Source of the DNA: Lachnospiraceae bacterium
GTDB taxonomy: Bacteria; Bacillota; Clostridia; Lachnospirales; Lachnospiraceae
Length of the DNA: 46,239 bases
Direction: 5' to 3'
NCBI GenBank assembly: GCA_015057435.1
Contig: SVEJ01000024.1
Coordinates: forward strand, 1-46,239
Shown: positions 24,310 through 33,772 of the stretch, one piece after another
Numbering within the stretch: the stretch's first letter is position 1
How the letters are laid out: each line of letters starts with the position of its first letter
Notes under the pieces: model-generated
The model's input: the letters and a program-made list of their open reading frames with translations, nothing else
Told to the model about the DNA's origin: nothing
The model's database searches: none
Position numbers and translations under genes: made by a program

Positions 24310-26697
24310 CTATAGTTCAACAATTGTAACACCGGCATCGCCCTCGCCAAATTCCCCCAAACGAAATGATTTCACATAGGATTGGCGTTTCAAATATTCA
24401 TGAATACCTTTTCTGAGTGCTCCCGTACCTTTTCCGTGTACAACCCGTACAGAATTAAGATGCGACAGACATGCATCATCTAAGTATTTATCAAGTTCCA
24501 TAATTGCATCATCAACCGTCATTCCAAGCAGATTAATCTCCGGCTTTATATGCATAGATTTATTGACTGAAGCACGGTATTGATTTGTCTTTTCCTGCTT
24601 CGTCTGCTTCTTTTCCTGTATAATTTCAACATCTGTAATCTTGACAGTACTTTGTAAAATACCCATCTGAACAGTTATCTCGTTTTTCTGGTTTGGTAAT
24701 GAACGCACTGTTCCTTCGAGATTCAGGCTGATAACATGCACGGTATCGCCAAGCTTGAAATCCCCCGGTTTGTGGCTTGATTTCCGATTCTTTTGTTTGA
24801 CTGCCAATTTGTCATTCACTGCATTGATCTTACCTCGAATCTCATCACGTGCCTTTTCCATGTCTTTGTTATTGGCATTTTGTTTCTTATCCCAATGATT
24901 ATACTTACGAATCGATTCGTCAGCAAACGCTTTTGCTTCTTCTAAAATTTCTCGCGCTTCCTCACGTGCATTACGAAGAATATCTTGTTTTCTTTGTTCA
25001 ATATGTTCATTCTTTGAAGATAATCTGTCTTTTAACTTCTGGATTTCTGCCTTGTTCGCAGCAATTTCTTCTTGTTCCTGTTCAATCTTTTGCTTAGATT
25101 TCTCAAGATCAGCAAGCAAACTTTCCATATCTATTGCGGAACTATCAATCTGAGACTTAGCACCATCAATAATCTGTCTGCTTAATCCTAATTTTTGTGC
25201 AATTGCAAACGCATTTGACTTACCCGGTATTCCGATCATCAAACGATATGTCGGACTCAACGTCTCCACATCAAATTCACACGATGCATTTTCTATCCCC
25301 TCCGTTGTCATAGCAAACGTCTTAAGCTCACTATAATGCGTCGTAGCCATACAACGAATATCACGATTATGCAAGTCATTGAGAATCGCAATCGCTAAAG
25401 CTGAACCTTCCACAGGGTCCGTTCCACCACCCAATTCATCAAAAAGAACAAGTGTATCTCTATCTGCATGTTTCATAATATATACAATATTGCTCATGTG
25501 TGATGAAAATGTACTTAAGCTTTGCTCAATACTTTGCTCATCTCCAATATCTGCAAACACGTCCTTAAAAATTGCTAATCGAGACCCCTGAAATGCAGGT
25601 ATGTGTAAACCGGATTGTCCCATCAATGTAAACAATCCCAACGTCTTTAAAGAAACTGTCTTACCACCGGTATTCGGACCTGTAATAATCAACATTGTAA
25701 ACTCTTCGCCTAAGCGAATATCAATTGGTACAACCTTATGTTTATCTAGCAGCGGATGTCTTCCCTGTTTGATAATAGTTACACCTTCGTCATTCAACTC
25801 CGGTTCCGTACCATCGTAAGACTTTGCAAAACTTGCTTTAGCAAAAATAAAATCAAGCTTCGTCAATATCTCAACATTACTTTCAATGCTCTCCTTTGAC
25901 ATTGCCACCTGCTCACTCAGATTGGAAAGTATTTTTTCAATCTCTATTGCTTCCTTTGCAGCAAGTTCCTTTAATTCGTTATTCAAATTGACAACCGCCA
26001 TCGGTTCGATAAAAAATGTAGAACCTTTTGATGACTGGTCATGTACCATCCCCTGAAACTGACTTTTGTACTCTGCTTTGACCGGAATACAATATCTTCC
26101 GTTACGCATCGTTACAATAGAATCCTGTAACATCATCTGATTGGTCTGCTTCGCAACAATTCCATTCAATACATCGTGTACTTTCGCATTAATCTGCTTC
26201 ATATCACGACGTATTTCCTTAAGACTTGCCGAAGCATCATCTGCAATTTCATCTTCAGACAATATACATCGATTAATCTCTCTTGCAAGGTGCTCTAGCG
26301 GCATAAGACTCTCAAAATATCCTGTCAAAGAATCCTGACGAATTGATAACCCCTCTTCAGCCTTATCCGTTTCCTGTTCACCATATTGTCTTGCACGCTC
26401 TGCCACCTTCAACAACTTCGCAACATCCAAAAGTTCTGCAATTGAAAGGGCGGCTCCTACAGCCACACGTTTCATTGCTTCACCAATCGGATAGACTCCG
26501 GAAAATGAAAGTCCGCCATGCTGATATATCCTTGTCAGTGCATCCTTCGTTTCTTCCTGGCTTTTTCGAATCTCCAACAAATCCGTTGCCGGCTTCAACT
26601 GGCTACACATTCTCTTTCCTGTCGGACATGTTGCAAAACTTGTAAGTTGCTCTATAATCTTATAATATTCTAATATTCTTAATGTTCGCTTATTCAT
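24310..26697 (-). CDS. mutS2: Endonuclease MutS2
   Basis: 795 residues, typical length. MutS core with Walker A GPNTGGKTVSLKTLG at about 335-349, Walker B LVLFDELGGGTDPVEGSALA, and a clamp and coiled-coil region at 515-620. A KOW-like stretch (FKLGDTVHVISLNLEGTVRS) is followed by a C-terminal Smr domain with INLLGMTVDDA and the nuclease loop VVHGKGTGALRKG. MutS2 suppresses recombination and resolves collided ribosomes in Bacillus. Upstream is trmL, downstream a two-component pair 21 nt away. Confidence 0.97.
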   Translation of the reverse strand: MNKRTLRILEYYKIIEQLTSFATCPTGKRMCSQLKPATDLLEIRKSQEETKDALTRIYQHGGLSFSGVYPIGEAMKRVAVGAALSIAELLDVAKLLKVAERARQYGEQETDKAEEGLSIRQDSLTGYFESLMPLEHLAREINRCILSEDEIADDASASLKEIRRDMKQINAKVHDVLNGIVAKQTNQMMLQDSIVTMRNGRYCIPVKAEYKSQFQGMVHDQSSKGSTFFIEPMAVVNLNNELKELAAKEAIEIEKILSNLSEQVAMSKESIESNVEILTKLDFIFAKASFAKSYDGTEPELNDEGVTIIKQGRHPLLDKHKVVPIDIRLGEEFTMLIITGPNTGGKTVSLKTLGLFTLMGQSGLHIPAFQGSRLAIFKDVFADIGDEQSIEQSLSTFSSHMSNIVYIMKHADRDTLVLFDELGGGTDPVEGSALAIAILNDLHNRDIRCMATTHYSELKTFAMTTEGIENASCEFDVETLSPTYRLMIGIPGKSNAFAIAQKLGLSRQIIDGAKSQIDSSAIDMESLLADLEKSKQKIEQEQEEIAANKAEIQKLKDRLSSKNEHIEQRKQDILRNAREEAREILEEAKAFADESIRKYNHWDKKQNANNKDMEKARDEIRGKINAVNDKLAVKQKNRKSSHKPGDFKLGDTVHVISLNLEGTVRSLPNQKNEITVQMGILQSTVKITDVEIIQEKKQTKQEKTNQYRASVNKSMHIKPEINLLGMTVDDAIMELDKYLDDACLSHLNSVRVVHGKGTGALRKGIHEYLKRQSYVKSFRLGEFGEGDAGVTIVEL

Positions 26698-26709
26698 CTT
26701 GTTGCCTTT

Positions 26710-27201
26710 CTACCATTCATATCTATGCAACTGGCCTTCTAGCTGAAAGTTCGAAAATCCTTGCTGACGAAGTGCTTCATAAAGTACGATTGCAACGGAA
26801 TTCGATAAGTTCAATGAACGAATCTCATCAAGCATAGGAATTCGAATGCAAGTTTCCTTATTATCTAATAAAATCTCTTCAGGAATTCCGGCACTTTCCT
26901 TCCCGAACATGATATAACAATCCTCTTCATAAGCTACTTCTGTATACGTCTGCTTAGATTTTGTTGTTGCCATATAGATCTTCGCACCCGGATTTTTCTC
27001 CAGGAATTCATCATAATTCACATATGTTCTCACATCAAGCTTGTGCCAATAATCCATTCCTGCACGTTTTAACATTTTATCATTGATACGAAATCCCAAA
27101 GGTTCAATCAAATGTAATCTTGCACCTGTAGCAACACATGTTCTTCCAATATTCCCTGTATTAGCCGGCATTTCCGGCTCATGTAAAACAATATTAATCA
27201 T
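26710..27201 (-). CDS. trmL: tRNA (cytidine/uridine-34-2'-O)-methyltransferase TrmL
   Basis: 163 residues from the ATG at 27199-27201, with AGAGGA at good distance; a start seven codons earlier has none. SPOUT-fold motifs: EPEMPANTGNIGRTC at the N-terminus, FGKESAGIPEEIL at about 105-117, and the knotted C-terminal IRIPMLDEIRSLNLSNSVAI, which binds SAM. It methylates the wobble ribose of tRNA-Leu in the cytoplasm. Co-oriented with mutS2 12 nt downstream. Confidence 0.94.
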   Translation of the reverse strand: MINIVLHEPEMPANTGNIGRTCVATGARLHLIEPLGFRINDKMLKRAGMDYWHKLDVRTYVNYDEFLEKNPGAKIYMATTKSKQTYTEVAYEEDCYIMFGKESAGIPEEILLDNKETCIRIPMLDEIRSLNLSNSVAIVLYEALRQQGFSNFQLEGQLHRYEW

Positions 27202-27243
27202 CTCTATATCCTCTTCATACATACTTTCTCTATTCAGTAGGCT

Positions 27244-28245
27244 CTAGACAGGAATCGGCTGTCCGTAAAATACCGCATTCAATGCATCGCCTTTTGGCGG
27301 GACAAGAAATCGTTCTTCATCTCCGACTAAAATCTTGCGGTCTTTTGATGATGTCGTCTTGCCTATAACAGCAGCTTCAATACCGGCTTCTTGCATCATG
27401 GAAACCAGGTAATCACCATTCGTTGACACAAGCAACAAACTACCTTGACCATTCATCATATACGGATTGATATCAAAGTATTCACTCACCTCAATAATCT
27501 CTTGTTTGACCGGTATCGATGTAATATCACATTCAGCACCAATATTACATGCGGATAACAACTGCCACAATGCACCGAATAATCCTCCGTTCGATACATC
27601 ATGCGCTGCCAATATCAGATTGGTATCATTTTCAACCAACTTTTCAATCACGGAAAGCTCCGGCATCAGACTCGTATAGTCCATATATGTTTCTGCTACC
27701 TCGATATAACTTTTCGGATATCTGGTTACAAGGTCTTCTTTTTTCACCTTTGATAGGACGGCACCTCCATACAACCCTACCCATTTTGTCATAACAATAT
27801 CCATGTCGGCTGTTACCTTGTTATGCTGATTATCCCATATTTTTTTACCATATGCCGTAACGGTAATTGTCGGAGAAGTAACAGTCGGAACAAGCTCCGT
27901 GTGGCCGCCTATCATGTCAACCTTGTACAATTCTGCTCTCTTAGCCAGACGGTCTGCTATCCCTCTAAGCGTAGCTTCTTCACTATGCTCAGGAAGCAGA
28001 ATTGCTACACTAATTGCAAATGGACTACCGCCTGCTGCTATTACGTTATTAATTGCGTTATCTAGAGCATATCGTTCATTTCCTTCATAATAAAAGGCAG
28101 TGGTGGCCATGGCCGTAACCATATTGCCAAACACTGCCCCATCATGTCCAATCGCATTTCGAAAAGTAACTTCCTCGTTACGATATCGAATCGGATTCAG
28201 CACGGATCGTTTGAACGTATGCTCTGGTAATTTACCAGTTCTCAT
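27244..28245 (-). CDS. AIR synthase-related (PurM/HypE-like) protein
   Basis: 333 residues with the PurM fold: an N-terminal dimer domain containing IGHDGAVFGNM and AINNVIAAGGSPFAISVAILLP, the central GGHTELVPTV at about 128-137, and the C-terminal domain with LAAHDVSNGGLFGALWQL. These are the ATP-binding landmarks of AIR synthase-related proteins; it is too diverged to call PurM, ThiL or HypE. It starts 2 nt after the VanW gene stop and is thus translationally coupled. The substrate is unknown. Confidence 0.85.
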   Translation of the reverse strand: MRTGKLPEHTFKRSVLNPIRYRNEEVTFRNAIGHDGAVFGNMVTAMATTAFYYEGNERYALDNAINNVIAAGGSPFAISVAILLPEHSEEATLRGIADRLAKRAELYKVDMIGGHTELVPTVTSPTITVTAYGKKIWDNQHNKVTADMDIVMTKWVGLYGGAVLSKVKKEDLVTRYPKSYIEVAETYMDYTSLMPELSVIEKLVENDTNLILAAHDVSNGGLFGALWQLLSACNIGAECDITSIPVKQEIIEVSEYFDINPYMMNGQGSLLLVSTNGDYLVSMMQEAGIEAAVIGKTTSSKDRKILVGDEERFLVPPKGDALNAVFYGQPIPV

Positions 28246-28247
28246 AT

Positions 28248-29807
28248 CTATTCTCCTTCGGTTGGTTCAGTTGGCGTTTCTTCCGGAACTTCTGCCGGTG
28301 CTTCTGTTGCAGCCTCTGTTGGCGCTTCTGTCGAAGTATCTGTTTCACCACCTTCAGTCGCATCACCTGTACCTTCCGTTGTTTCCTCATCATCCTTTTT
28401 ATCTTTGTCTTTGTTCTTGTCTTTATCTTTGACTTTCTTGGTTCCGATTCTTACTTTTGCCGCCTGTGCATTGTACTTACTTGGTGCCACCTTCACGCAT
28501 TCCACTTCCACACCATCCACATACACATGCTTCCATACTTCTACATAATATCCTGTATATGCATTCTGCTCTGTCTTCTTCTCACCTTTTTCCAACTCAG
28601 GATCTTCAATCTCCTCAGGCTCACCCGGCTCATATGTCTCAATCACCTTCGACTCAAAAGAAATCGTTCTGTTAGATGGTCTTGTATCATGTCCGTACAC
28701 TGCAAATGAAATCGAACCACCACCGGCATATCCTTCAATATAGATTGGATATTCCGTACTGTTAGTAAACTTGAAATCCATGTAATCTCCGGCAATCGCA
28801 GCATCCATGCCCAATTTTACATAACTTACAGTTAATGAGTGTGGATATCTTTCATCGACTTGTAACTCTGACTTCAAAACAGCATTATATAGTGTTGTAG
28901 AAACCTGACAGATTCCGCCGCCCAAGCCATCTACTAACTCTAATTCTTCACCATTGCTTACATACTGTCCCGCATTCGCATAACCATTCTCCTCTGTAAA
29001 TGGCGCTACCGTATCATACACAGAAAACTGTTCACCCGGCATCAATACCGTTCCGCTAATCTTGCTCGCTCCGGTTGCAAGATTCTGACTTCTCGCTGAG
29101 TTACCCGGATTATAATCTGTAACAGCCTGTCCTAATACGCTATCAATTGCATAAAAATCTTCTTCTGTGTATTGAGGCTCTTTTTCCTCAACAACAGCTT
29201 TAATTTCAATATCTTCCTGTTTCCACTCTTCCTCAAAAACCTTTTCTAAAAGCGCAACTGTCTCGTCCACCTTAATTGTCACACCTGTCTTACCCGGATG
29301 CACTACAAACTCTCCGTTCGATCTTGTAATAGATGCATTCTCAGGCTCTGTAACAAGCTCTGCTGTTTCTGTGGCAAGCTTTTCTTTTAAAATCTCCTTA
29401 TCAAAGCTCTTATCAGGAACTAAAATCGCATTCTCTTCTTCTAAGCCTTTTATCTCCTTGAAACGAGATAAAATGTTACCGCGTCTTCCGTAATTGTATG
29501 CTTGATCTACCGCATTCTCCACAGACACCTTAACGTCAAGATCTGCAAGTGTTGTAGAATAAGTACCCTGTACTGTAGAAATCGTAACTTTCAAATCTTC
29601 AACACCATTAATGTAATCATCATACTCTTCCATGGCTTCTTCTTTCGTAAGACCACCTACATATACACCATCTAAGTAAACACCCGCATGTATTGTCTGC
29701 TTATCGCTTTTCTCTGCCAAAGCAACATTACATGCTGATGATACGCCAAATCCCATCATCAAAAATAATACAAATACACCAATGAATCGTTTCATTCTTA
29801 ACTTCAT
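28248..29807 (-). CDS. VanW-domain cell-envelope protein
   Basis: 519 residues from the ATG at 29805-29807 (AGAGG nine nt upstream; the earlier ATG abuts it). Signal peptide at about 1-28 (FIGVFVLFLMMGFGVSSACN). Repeated putative peptidoglycan-binding domains lie at 35-230 (HAGVYLDGVYVGGLTKEEAM), and the VanW domain at about 240-370 (GTVLMPGEQFSVYDTV, GGGICQVSTTLYNAVL, YPHSLTVSYVKLG). A G5-like stretch is followed by a low-complexity Lys/Asp and Thr/Glu/Pro tail of about 70 residues that may span the wall. VanW is found beside vancomycin-resistance genes but its activity is unsettled. First gene of the long leftward string. Confidence 0.92.
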   Translation of the reverse strand: MKLRMKRFIGVFVLFLMMGFGVSSACNVALAEKSDKQTIHAGVYLDGVYVGGLTKEEAMEEYDDYINGVEDLKVTISTVQGTYSTTLADLDVKVSVENAVDQAYNYGRRGNILSRFKEIKGLEEENAILVPDKSFDKEILKEKLATETAELVTEPENASITRSNGEFVVHPGKTGVTIKVDETVALLEKVFEEEWKQEDIEIKAVVEEKEPQYTEEDFYAIDSVLGQAVTDYNPGNSARSQNLATGASKISGTVLMPGEQFSVYDTVAPFTEENGYANAGQYVSNGEELELVDGLGGGICQVSTTLYNAVLKSELQVDERYPHSLTVSYVKLGMDAAIAGDYMDFKFTNSTEYPIYIEGYAGGGSISFAVYGHDTRPSNRTISFESKVIETYEPGEPEEIEDPELEKGEKKTEQNAYTGYYVEVWKHVYVDGVEVECVKVAPSKYNAQAAKVRIGTKKVKDKDKNKDKDKKDDEETTEGTGDATEGGETDTSTEAPTEAATEAPAEVPEETPTEPTEGE

Positions 29808-29861
29808 ATCTATCATCCTCTAATTCCTATTTTTTCGTAAATTTACACCTATACGTACATC

Positions 29862-29889
29862 ATTTTAACACAAACGGTCATCTTTTCAA
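29862..29889 (-). promoter_or_regulatory. Promoter of the VanW-mutS2-yhaM gene string
   Basis: Minus strand TTGAAA (29884-29889), 16-bp spacer, TAAAAT (29862-29867) with an upstream TG (extended -10). Confidence 0.6.
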
Positions 29890-29963
29890 GTACTTAAAAT
29901 AATACTGTCACATTTTACCAAGAAATTGACTTTTGTCTTATCATTTTGTATATTTTATCTTAT

Positions 29964-30003
29964 AAAAAAGGAGCATGTTTTTCATCACGAAAAACATACC
30001 CCT
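29964..30003 (-). terminator. Terminator of the 35-residue peptide gene
   Basis: Minus strand hairpin with arms GGGGTATGTTTTTC and GAAAAACATGCTCC (two G-U pairs), followed by TTTTTTATAAG. Confidence 0.8.
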
Positions 30004-30035
30004 CAGATTATTTCATTATTAACAATCGTTCAACA

Positions 30036-30143
30036 CTAGAAAATCGCTGTTGAAATACAACTGATAACCATTACAAGCACTAAGAATATAGCAATAACAG
30101 ATGAAACGATTCGTTTTGTTTTCTTGTTACTAAAATTAATCAT
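30036..30143 (-). CDS. 35-residue single-pass membrane peptide (Prli42-like?)
   Basis: A short gene with ATG at 30141-30143, GAGGTG upstream and a TAG stop, followed by its own terminator. The peptide starts with a basic stretch (NFSNKKTKRI) and then has one hydrophobic helix (VSSVIAIFLVLVMVISC). The layout matches tiny positively charged membrane peptides such as Prli42, the stressosome anchor of Bacilli (consensus starting MSNKK). No stressosome gene is in the window, so that link is only a resemblance. The codon structure, ribosome binding site and terminator make a real gene likely. Confidence 0.7.
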   Translation of the reverse strand: MINFSNKKTKRIVSSVIAIFLVLVMVISCISTAIF

Positions 30144-30174
30144 ATATACACCTCTTTTCTGAAAGGACTATGTT

Positions 30175-30807
30175 ATGAAATTTCTAATATTACCTTCCAT
30201 CACGATATTAGTGTTGGTATTAAACCACAACGTAAGAAAGAACAAAAGCAAAGATCCGCGTTCCGTTCATTCCTATCTGTCAAGAGAGGATGCGGCAAAC
30301 GCAACAAGACGAAAAGACTTGTCCAACCTTGCTTATATTGAAATTCCATTTGATACACTTCCATTAGATATTACATTAAATGATTCAAAAAAGCAATCTC
30401 AGATTTCACAATATATAAAAGAAATTCATGCTTTATCTGACAAAAAAATGTTGAATCTAATTGGTATTTCCAATACCGAATTAAAAGAACAATACGGACC
30501 GGCTAACTTAGAACTGCTTACAATGTATGATATGAACTATTCCCGTTACATTCGCAATCTCAATCTATTGGCACAATGTATTTACGAGGAATATCCCAAA
30601 GAAGCTGTTGCAGTATGGGAATATTGTCTATCAATTGGCACAGATATATCAGGGACATACGAAGGATTGGGACTACATTATGTCAACCATAATCTAACCG
30701 ACGAATTCCAAGCCCTCTATGACCGTATTCCACAAAAAGACAGTATCAGCGGCAAAACAATCTTACGAAAATTAGATACTTTGAAAGAGACTATAGAATG
30801 CAGATAA
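30175..30807 (+). CDS. Membrane-anchored protein of unknown function
   Basis: 210 residues. One N-terminal membrane segment (FLILPSITILVLVLN) is followed by a cytoplasmic or external helical domain. Segments such as LNLLAQCIYEEYPKEAVAVWEYCLSI and GLGLHYVNHNLTDEF look like TPR-type helical pairs at about 125-190. The ATG has AAAGGA upstream. It is divergent from the 35-residue peptide gene, with starts 31 bp apart, and ends in its own terminator. No named family was recognised. Confidence 0.75.
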   Translation: MKFLILPSITILVLVLNHNVRKNKSKDPRSVHSYLSREDAANATRRKDLSNLAYIEIPFDTLPLDITLNDSKKQSQISQYIKEIHALSDKKMLNLIGISNTELKEQYGPANLELLTMYDMNYSRYIRNLNLLAQCIYEEYPKEAVAVWEYCLSIGTDISGTYEGLGLHYVNHNLTDEFQALYDRIPQKDSISGKTILRKLDTLKETIECR

Positions 30808-30830
30808 CCATCTATCTGCATTTTCTTTTT
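30798..30830 (+). terminator. Terminator after the 30175-30807 gene
   Basis: ATGCAGATA / TATCTGCAT stem overlapping the stop region, followed by TTTTCTTTTT. Confidence 0.85.
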
Positions 30831-30934
30831 AAATTTTTTATTTTTGTTGCAACACTTTTCGAATATTATCACACTACTGCTATGAAAGGATTGATAATGC
30901 AACAATATAACCAGAAAGCTGAGGTGATTTGAAT

Positions 30935-31468
30935 TTGAATCAGGAAGAAATCATTGCGCACGTATTGCTTGCCAAAAACGGAGATTCCGCTTCTTTTTGC
31001 AAGCTCTATGAGCTCTATTACAAAGATATGTACCGATTTGCTTACTATACACTCGGAAATGAACAAGACGCCGAGGATGTGATTAGTGAAACGGTATTAG
31101 ATGCATTCAAAGGAATTCGAAACTTAAAAAAACCGGAAAAATTCAAAAGCTGGATTTTTCAGATTCTATCGACAAAATGTAAACGTCAGATTGCCGTTTA
31201 TATTTCAAACAGAGAACATCTGACAGATGATTCCAAAACGGAAACAGCTATTACTGACGACCATCTGTATGCAGAATATATTGATGTCAAAAAAGCGTTT
31301 TCCATACTGAACGAAACAGAGAAATTAATCATTTCCCTTATGGTATTTGCCGGATATAACAGCAAAGAAACCGCGAAGATGTTACATAGCCGTGAAGGCA
31401 CAATTCGCTCAACGAAGAGTCGTGCATTATCAAAAATGTCTCAATATCTAAAGGAGGAGTTTGCATGA
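30935..31468 (+). CDS. ECF-type RNA polymerase sigma factor
   Basis: 177 residues from the TTG at 30935-30937, placed seven nt after GAGGTGA; the TTG two codons earlier is too close. Region 2 is visible (LYELYYKDMYRFAYYTLG, NEQDAEDVISETVLDAFKGI) and region 4 (LNETEKLIISLMVFAGYNSK, EGTIRSTKSRALSKM). It would direct RNA polymerase to a stress regulon. Its stop overlaps the start of the beta-propeller membrane protein (ATGA), so the two are translationally coupled and that protein is the probable anti-sigma or sensor partner. TGCAACACTTTT at about 30847-30858 may be an autoregulated -35. Confidence 0.92.
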   Translation: MNQEEIIAHVLLAKNGDSASFCKLYELYYKDMYRFAYYTLGNEQDAEDVISETVLDAFKGIRNLKKPEKFKSWIFQILSTKCKRQIAVYISNREHLTDDSKTETAITDDHLYAEYIDVKKAFSILNETEKLIISLMVFAGYNSKETAKMLHSREGTIRSTKSRALSKMSQYLKEEFA

Positions 31469-33696
31469 ACGAACAGGATCTTATGAATCAGATAAATGAA
31501 CAAACGAAGAATATTCCGATTCCTGACAGCATTTCTCCGGAAAACATGAAGAGAATGCTAGACGAATATTCAAAAAATGAAGATACACACGAAAAGAAAG
31601 AAAACGATAACATTACACAAATCAACAAAACCGGTAAGCGAAATCACATTGCAAGAAGATTTGCCACCGCTGCCTGCTTCGTTCTTTGTATAACGGGCGG
31701 AATCATTGCCATTACTGCAAGTCAGCGTACGCTTGACACAACCATGAAAGATACTGACATGATGGAAGCGGCAGATTCCGTTGCCGCCGATGAAGAATGT
31801 GCCGATGAAAGCGCTACCGACGACAGTTCGAAGGACATCTTGACAGAACAGACGTTACAATCTCCATCAAGTTATGATGCTTATTATGAAACGCTGACAA
31901 AGGCTTTTTCAGAATATTATGACAGTCTTGCTACTGTTACCAACGAAGATACTTTTTACTACGAAGAATCCGCTGCAGGTAGTCTCCGCGGTGAAGCGGT
32001 AGCAAGAGCAGCTACTGCTGAATCAGAGCAAAAAACACAAAACAGTATGACTGACAGTGTAGAAGACAGTTCTGCTACAAAAGAAAGCGCGGATTCAGAA
32101 GATTTTTCAAAGACCAACACCCAGGAAGAAGCAATCGACGAGGGAGACATCATTAAAACGGATGGGCGATATATCTATAAGATGATTCAACGATATGATG
32201 AGACGTGCGGTTATTACCGTTCACACCTTACTATTACGGAAACTGATAACGGAAACTTAAGATTTCTTTCTTCCATTGATTTATCTGCACTTGCTAATGG
32301 AGAAAAAGACCTAAACTTATACGTTGAGGAATTCTATCTGCATGATAACTATATCTTCATCATGTATACAAACACAGATTACACTAACGAATTAAGTACG
32401 AATCAGACGTGTATTACAATCTATGATATAAGCGACAGAGAAAACCCAAAACGCTTAAAGACACTAACACAATCAGGACATTACGAAAGTTCCCGCATCA
32501 GCGATGGTTACCTCTATACAATTAGTAATTTCAATGAAGCCAACCTCGATACACCAAAGCCTTATACGAACTATATTCCGTGTATCAACGGTGCAACAAT
32601 TGATTGTTCTGACATTTACTATCCAAGAGATATTCTGTTGCAGTCAACACATGTCGTAACAAGTGTGAAGCTTTCACACCCACAGGATTTTACAGATGCA
32701 AAAGCGATTCCAACCAACGGTGGTGAGGTATATGTCGGTGATTCGTCCATCTATCTCTACACAACATTGTATACAGACGGGACAAAGACAGAACTTATCA
32801 AAATCGGATACAAAGATGGCGTGTTAACACCGGGAGAAAATGCAATTATTTCAGGATACTTATACGGCAGTTTCGCCTTGAGCGAATACAAGGATCACCT
32901 TCGTATCGTGGCAACCATTCCTGCGAACGACGCTTCTATGCTGCCAAGACCGGTGAGAAGCATCAGTGAAGAGGATGTTACAAATGCAGCCAAAAAGGAA
33001 TTGCGCGTCAGAGCAGATATCAACGTATTGTATATCTTAGATAAGAACATGAAACTAACAGGTAAGATATCCGGCATAGCTCCGGGAGAGAAAATCTACT
33101 CTGCACGTTTCATGGGAGACATCGGATACTTTGTTACATTCAGGAATATGGATCCTTTGTTCTCTGTAGATTTATCCAATCCGGAAAACCCGAAGATTCT
33201 CGGACAATTAAAAATCCCCGGATTTTCGAATTATCTGCACGCTTACGATGACGGACTCCTCTTAGGATTAGGTGAGGAATATGACCCGGAAACCATGAAA
33301 TTTCTTGGACTTAAGTTATCCATGTTCAATACCAATGATCCAAGCAACGTGACCGAACAGGATAAATACATAATTAAGAATTCCATCTGGGCTGAGGCAC
33401 AATATAACCACAAAGCGTTGATGATTGACCCCGAAAAAAACACATTCGGATTCTTGTACGAGGAACAAATCGAAGGAACTTATTCCTACAACTGCTATTA
33501 TGTGACTTATACCTATGATAAGACAGAAGGATTCGTTGAAACAGCACGTTATGAAATCAGCTTAGACGACAGAGAAGATACCGGAATGATACGCGGTATC
33601 TACATTGGGGATTATCTATACATTGCGACCAACACTTCTATCTCAAGTTATCCGCTCGGCTCTAACGAGTTATTTTCTAAGATAACCTTAAAATAA
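31465..33696 (+). CDS. Membrane protein with extracytoplasmic beta-propeller (Beta_propel), probable anti-sigma/sensor
   Basis: 743 residues. The first ~65 residues are cytoplasmic and polar (IPIPDSISPENMKRMLDEYS), where an anti-sigma segment would be expected. One membrane helix lies at about 68-87 (FATAACFVLCITGGIIAITA). An acidic Ser/Thr-rich linker follows to about 225. The rest is a beta-propeller of the PF09826 type starting EEAIDEGDIIKTDGRYIYKM, with repeats such as VYVGDSSIYLYTTLY and SARFMGDIGYFVTFRNMDPL. Overlaps the ECF sigma gene by 4 nt. It likely senses an envelope signal and holds the sigma factor. No zinc-type anti-sigma motif is seen, so sequestration is inference. Confidence 0.85.
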   Translation: MNEQDLMNQINEQTKNIPIPDSISPENMKRMLDEYSKNEDTHEKKENDNITQINKTGKRNHIARRFATAACFVLCITGGIIAITASQRTLDTTMKDTDMMEAADSVAADEECADESATDDSSKDILTEQTLQSPSSYDAYYETLTKAFSEYYDSLATVTNEDTFYYEESAAGSLRGEAVARAATAESEQKTQNSMTDSVEDSSATKESADSEDFSKTNTQEEAIDEGDIIKTDGRYIYKMIQRYDETCGYYRSHLTITETDNGNLRFLSSIDLSALANGEKDLNLYVEEFYLHDNYIFIMYTNTDYTNELSTNQTCITIYDISDRENPKRLKTLTQSGHYESSRISDGYLYTISNFNEANLDTPKPYTNYIPCINGATIDCSDIYYPRDILLQSTHVVTSVKLSHPQDFTDAKAIPTNGGEVYVGDSSIYLYTTLYTDGTKTELIKIGYKDGVLTPGENAIISGYLYGSFALSEYKDHLRIVATIPANDASMLPRPVRSISEEDVTNAAKKELRVRADINVLYILDKNMKLTGKISGIAPGEKIYSARFMGDIGYFVTFRNMDPLFSVDLSNPENPKILGQLKIPGFSNYLHAYDDGLLLGLGEEYDPETMKFLGLKLSMFNTNDPSNVTEQDKYIIKNSIWAEAQYNHKALMIDPEKNTFGFLYEEQIEGTYSYNCYYVTYTYDKTEGFVETARYEISLDDREDTGMIRGIYIGDYLYIATNTSISSYPLGSNELFSKITLK

Positions 33697-33712
33697 TTAT
33701 ATCTTGCATAAC

Positions 33713-33756
33713 AAAACCGGCATTTATGTATTTTCAAAAACATAAACGCCGGTTTT
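33713..33756. terminator. Bidirectional terminator
   Basis: AAAACCGGC / GCCGGTTTT outer stem plus TTTATGT / ACATAAA inner stem, between convergent genes. Confidence 0.88.
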
Positions 33757-33772
33757 ATTCATTTCTAATCTC

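Noticed and set aside
27244-28245. Assignment as HypE or PurM
   Set aside because: The fold fits, but no hydrogenase maturation or purine genes are adjacent and the HypE C-terminal Cys is absent.
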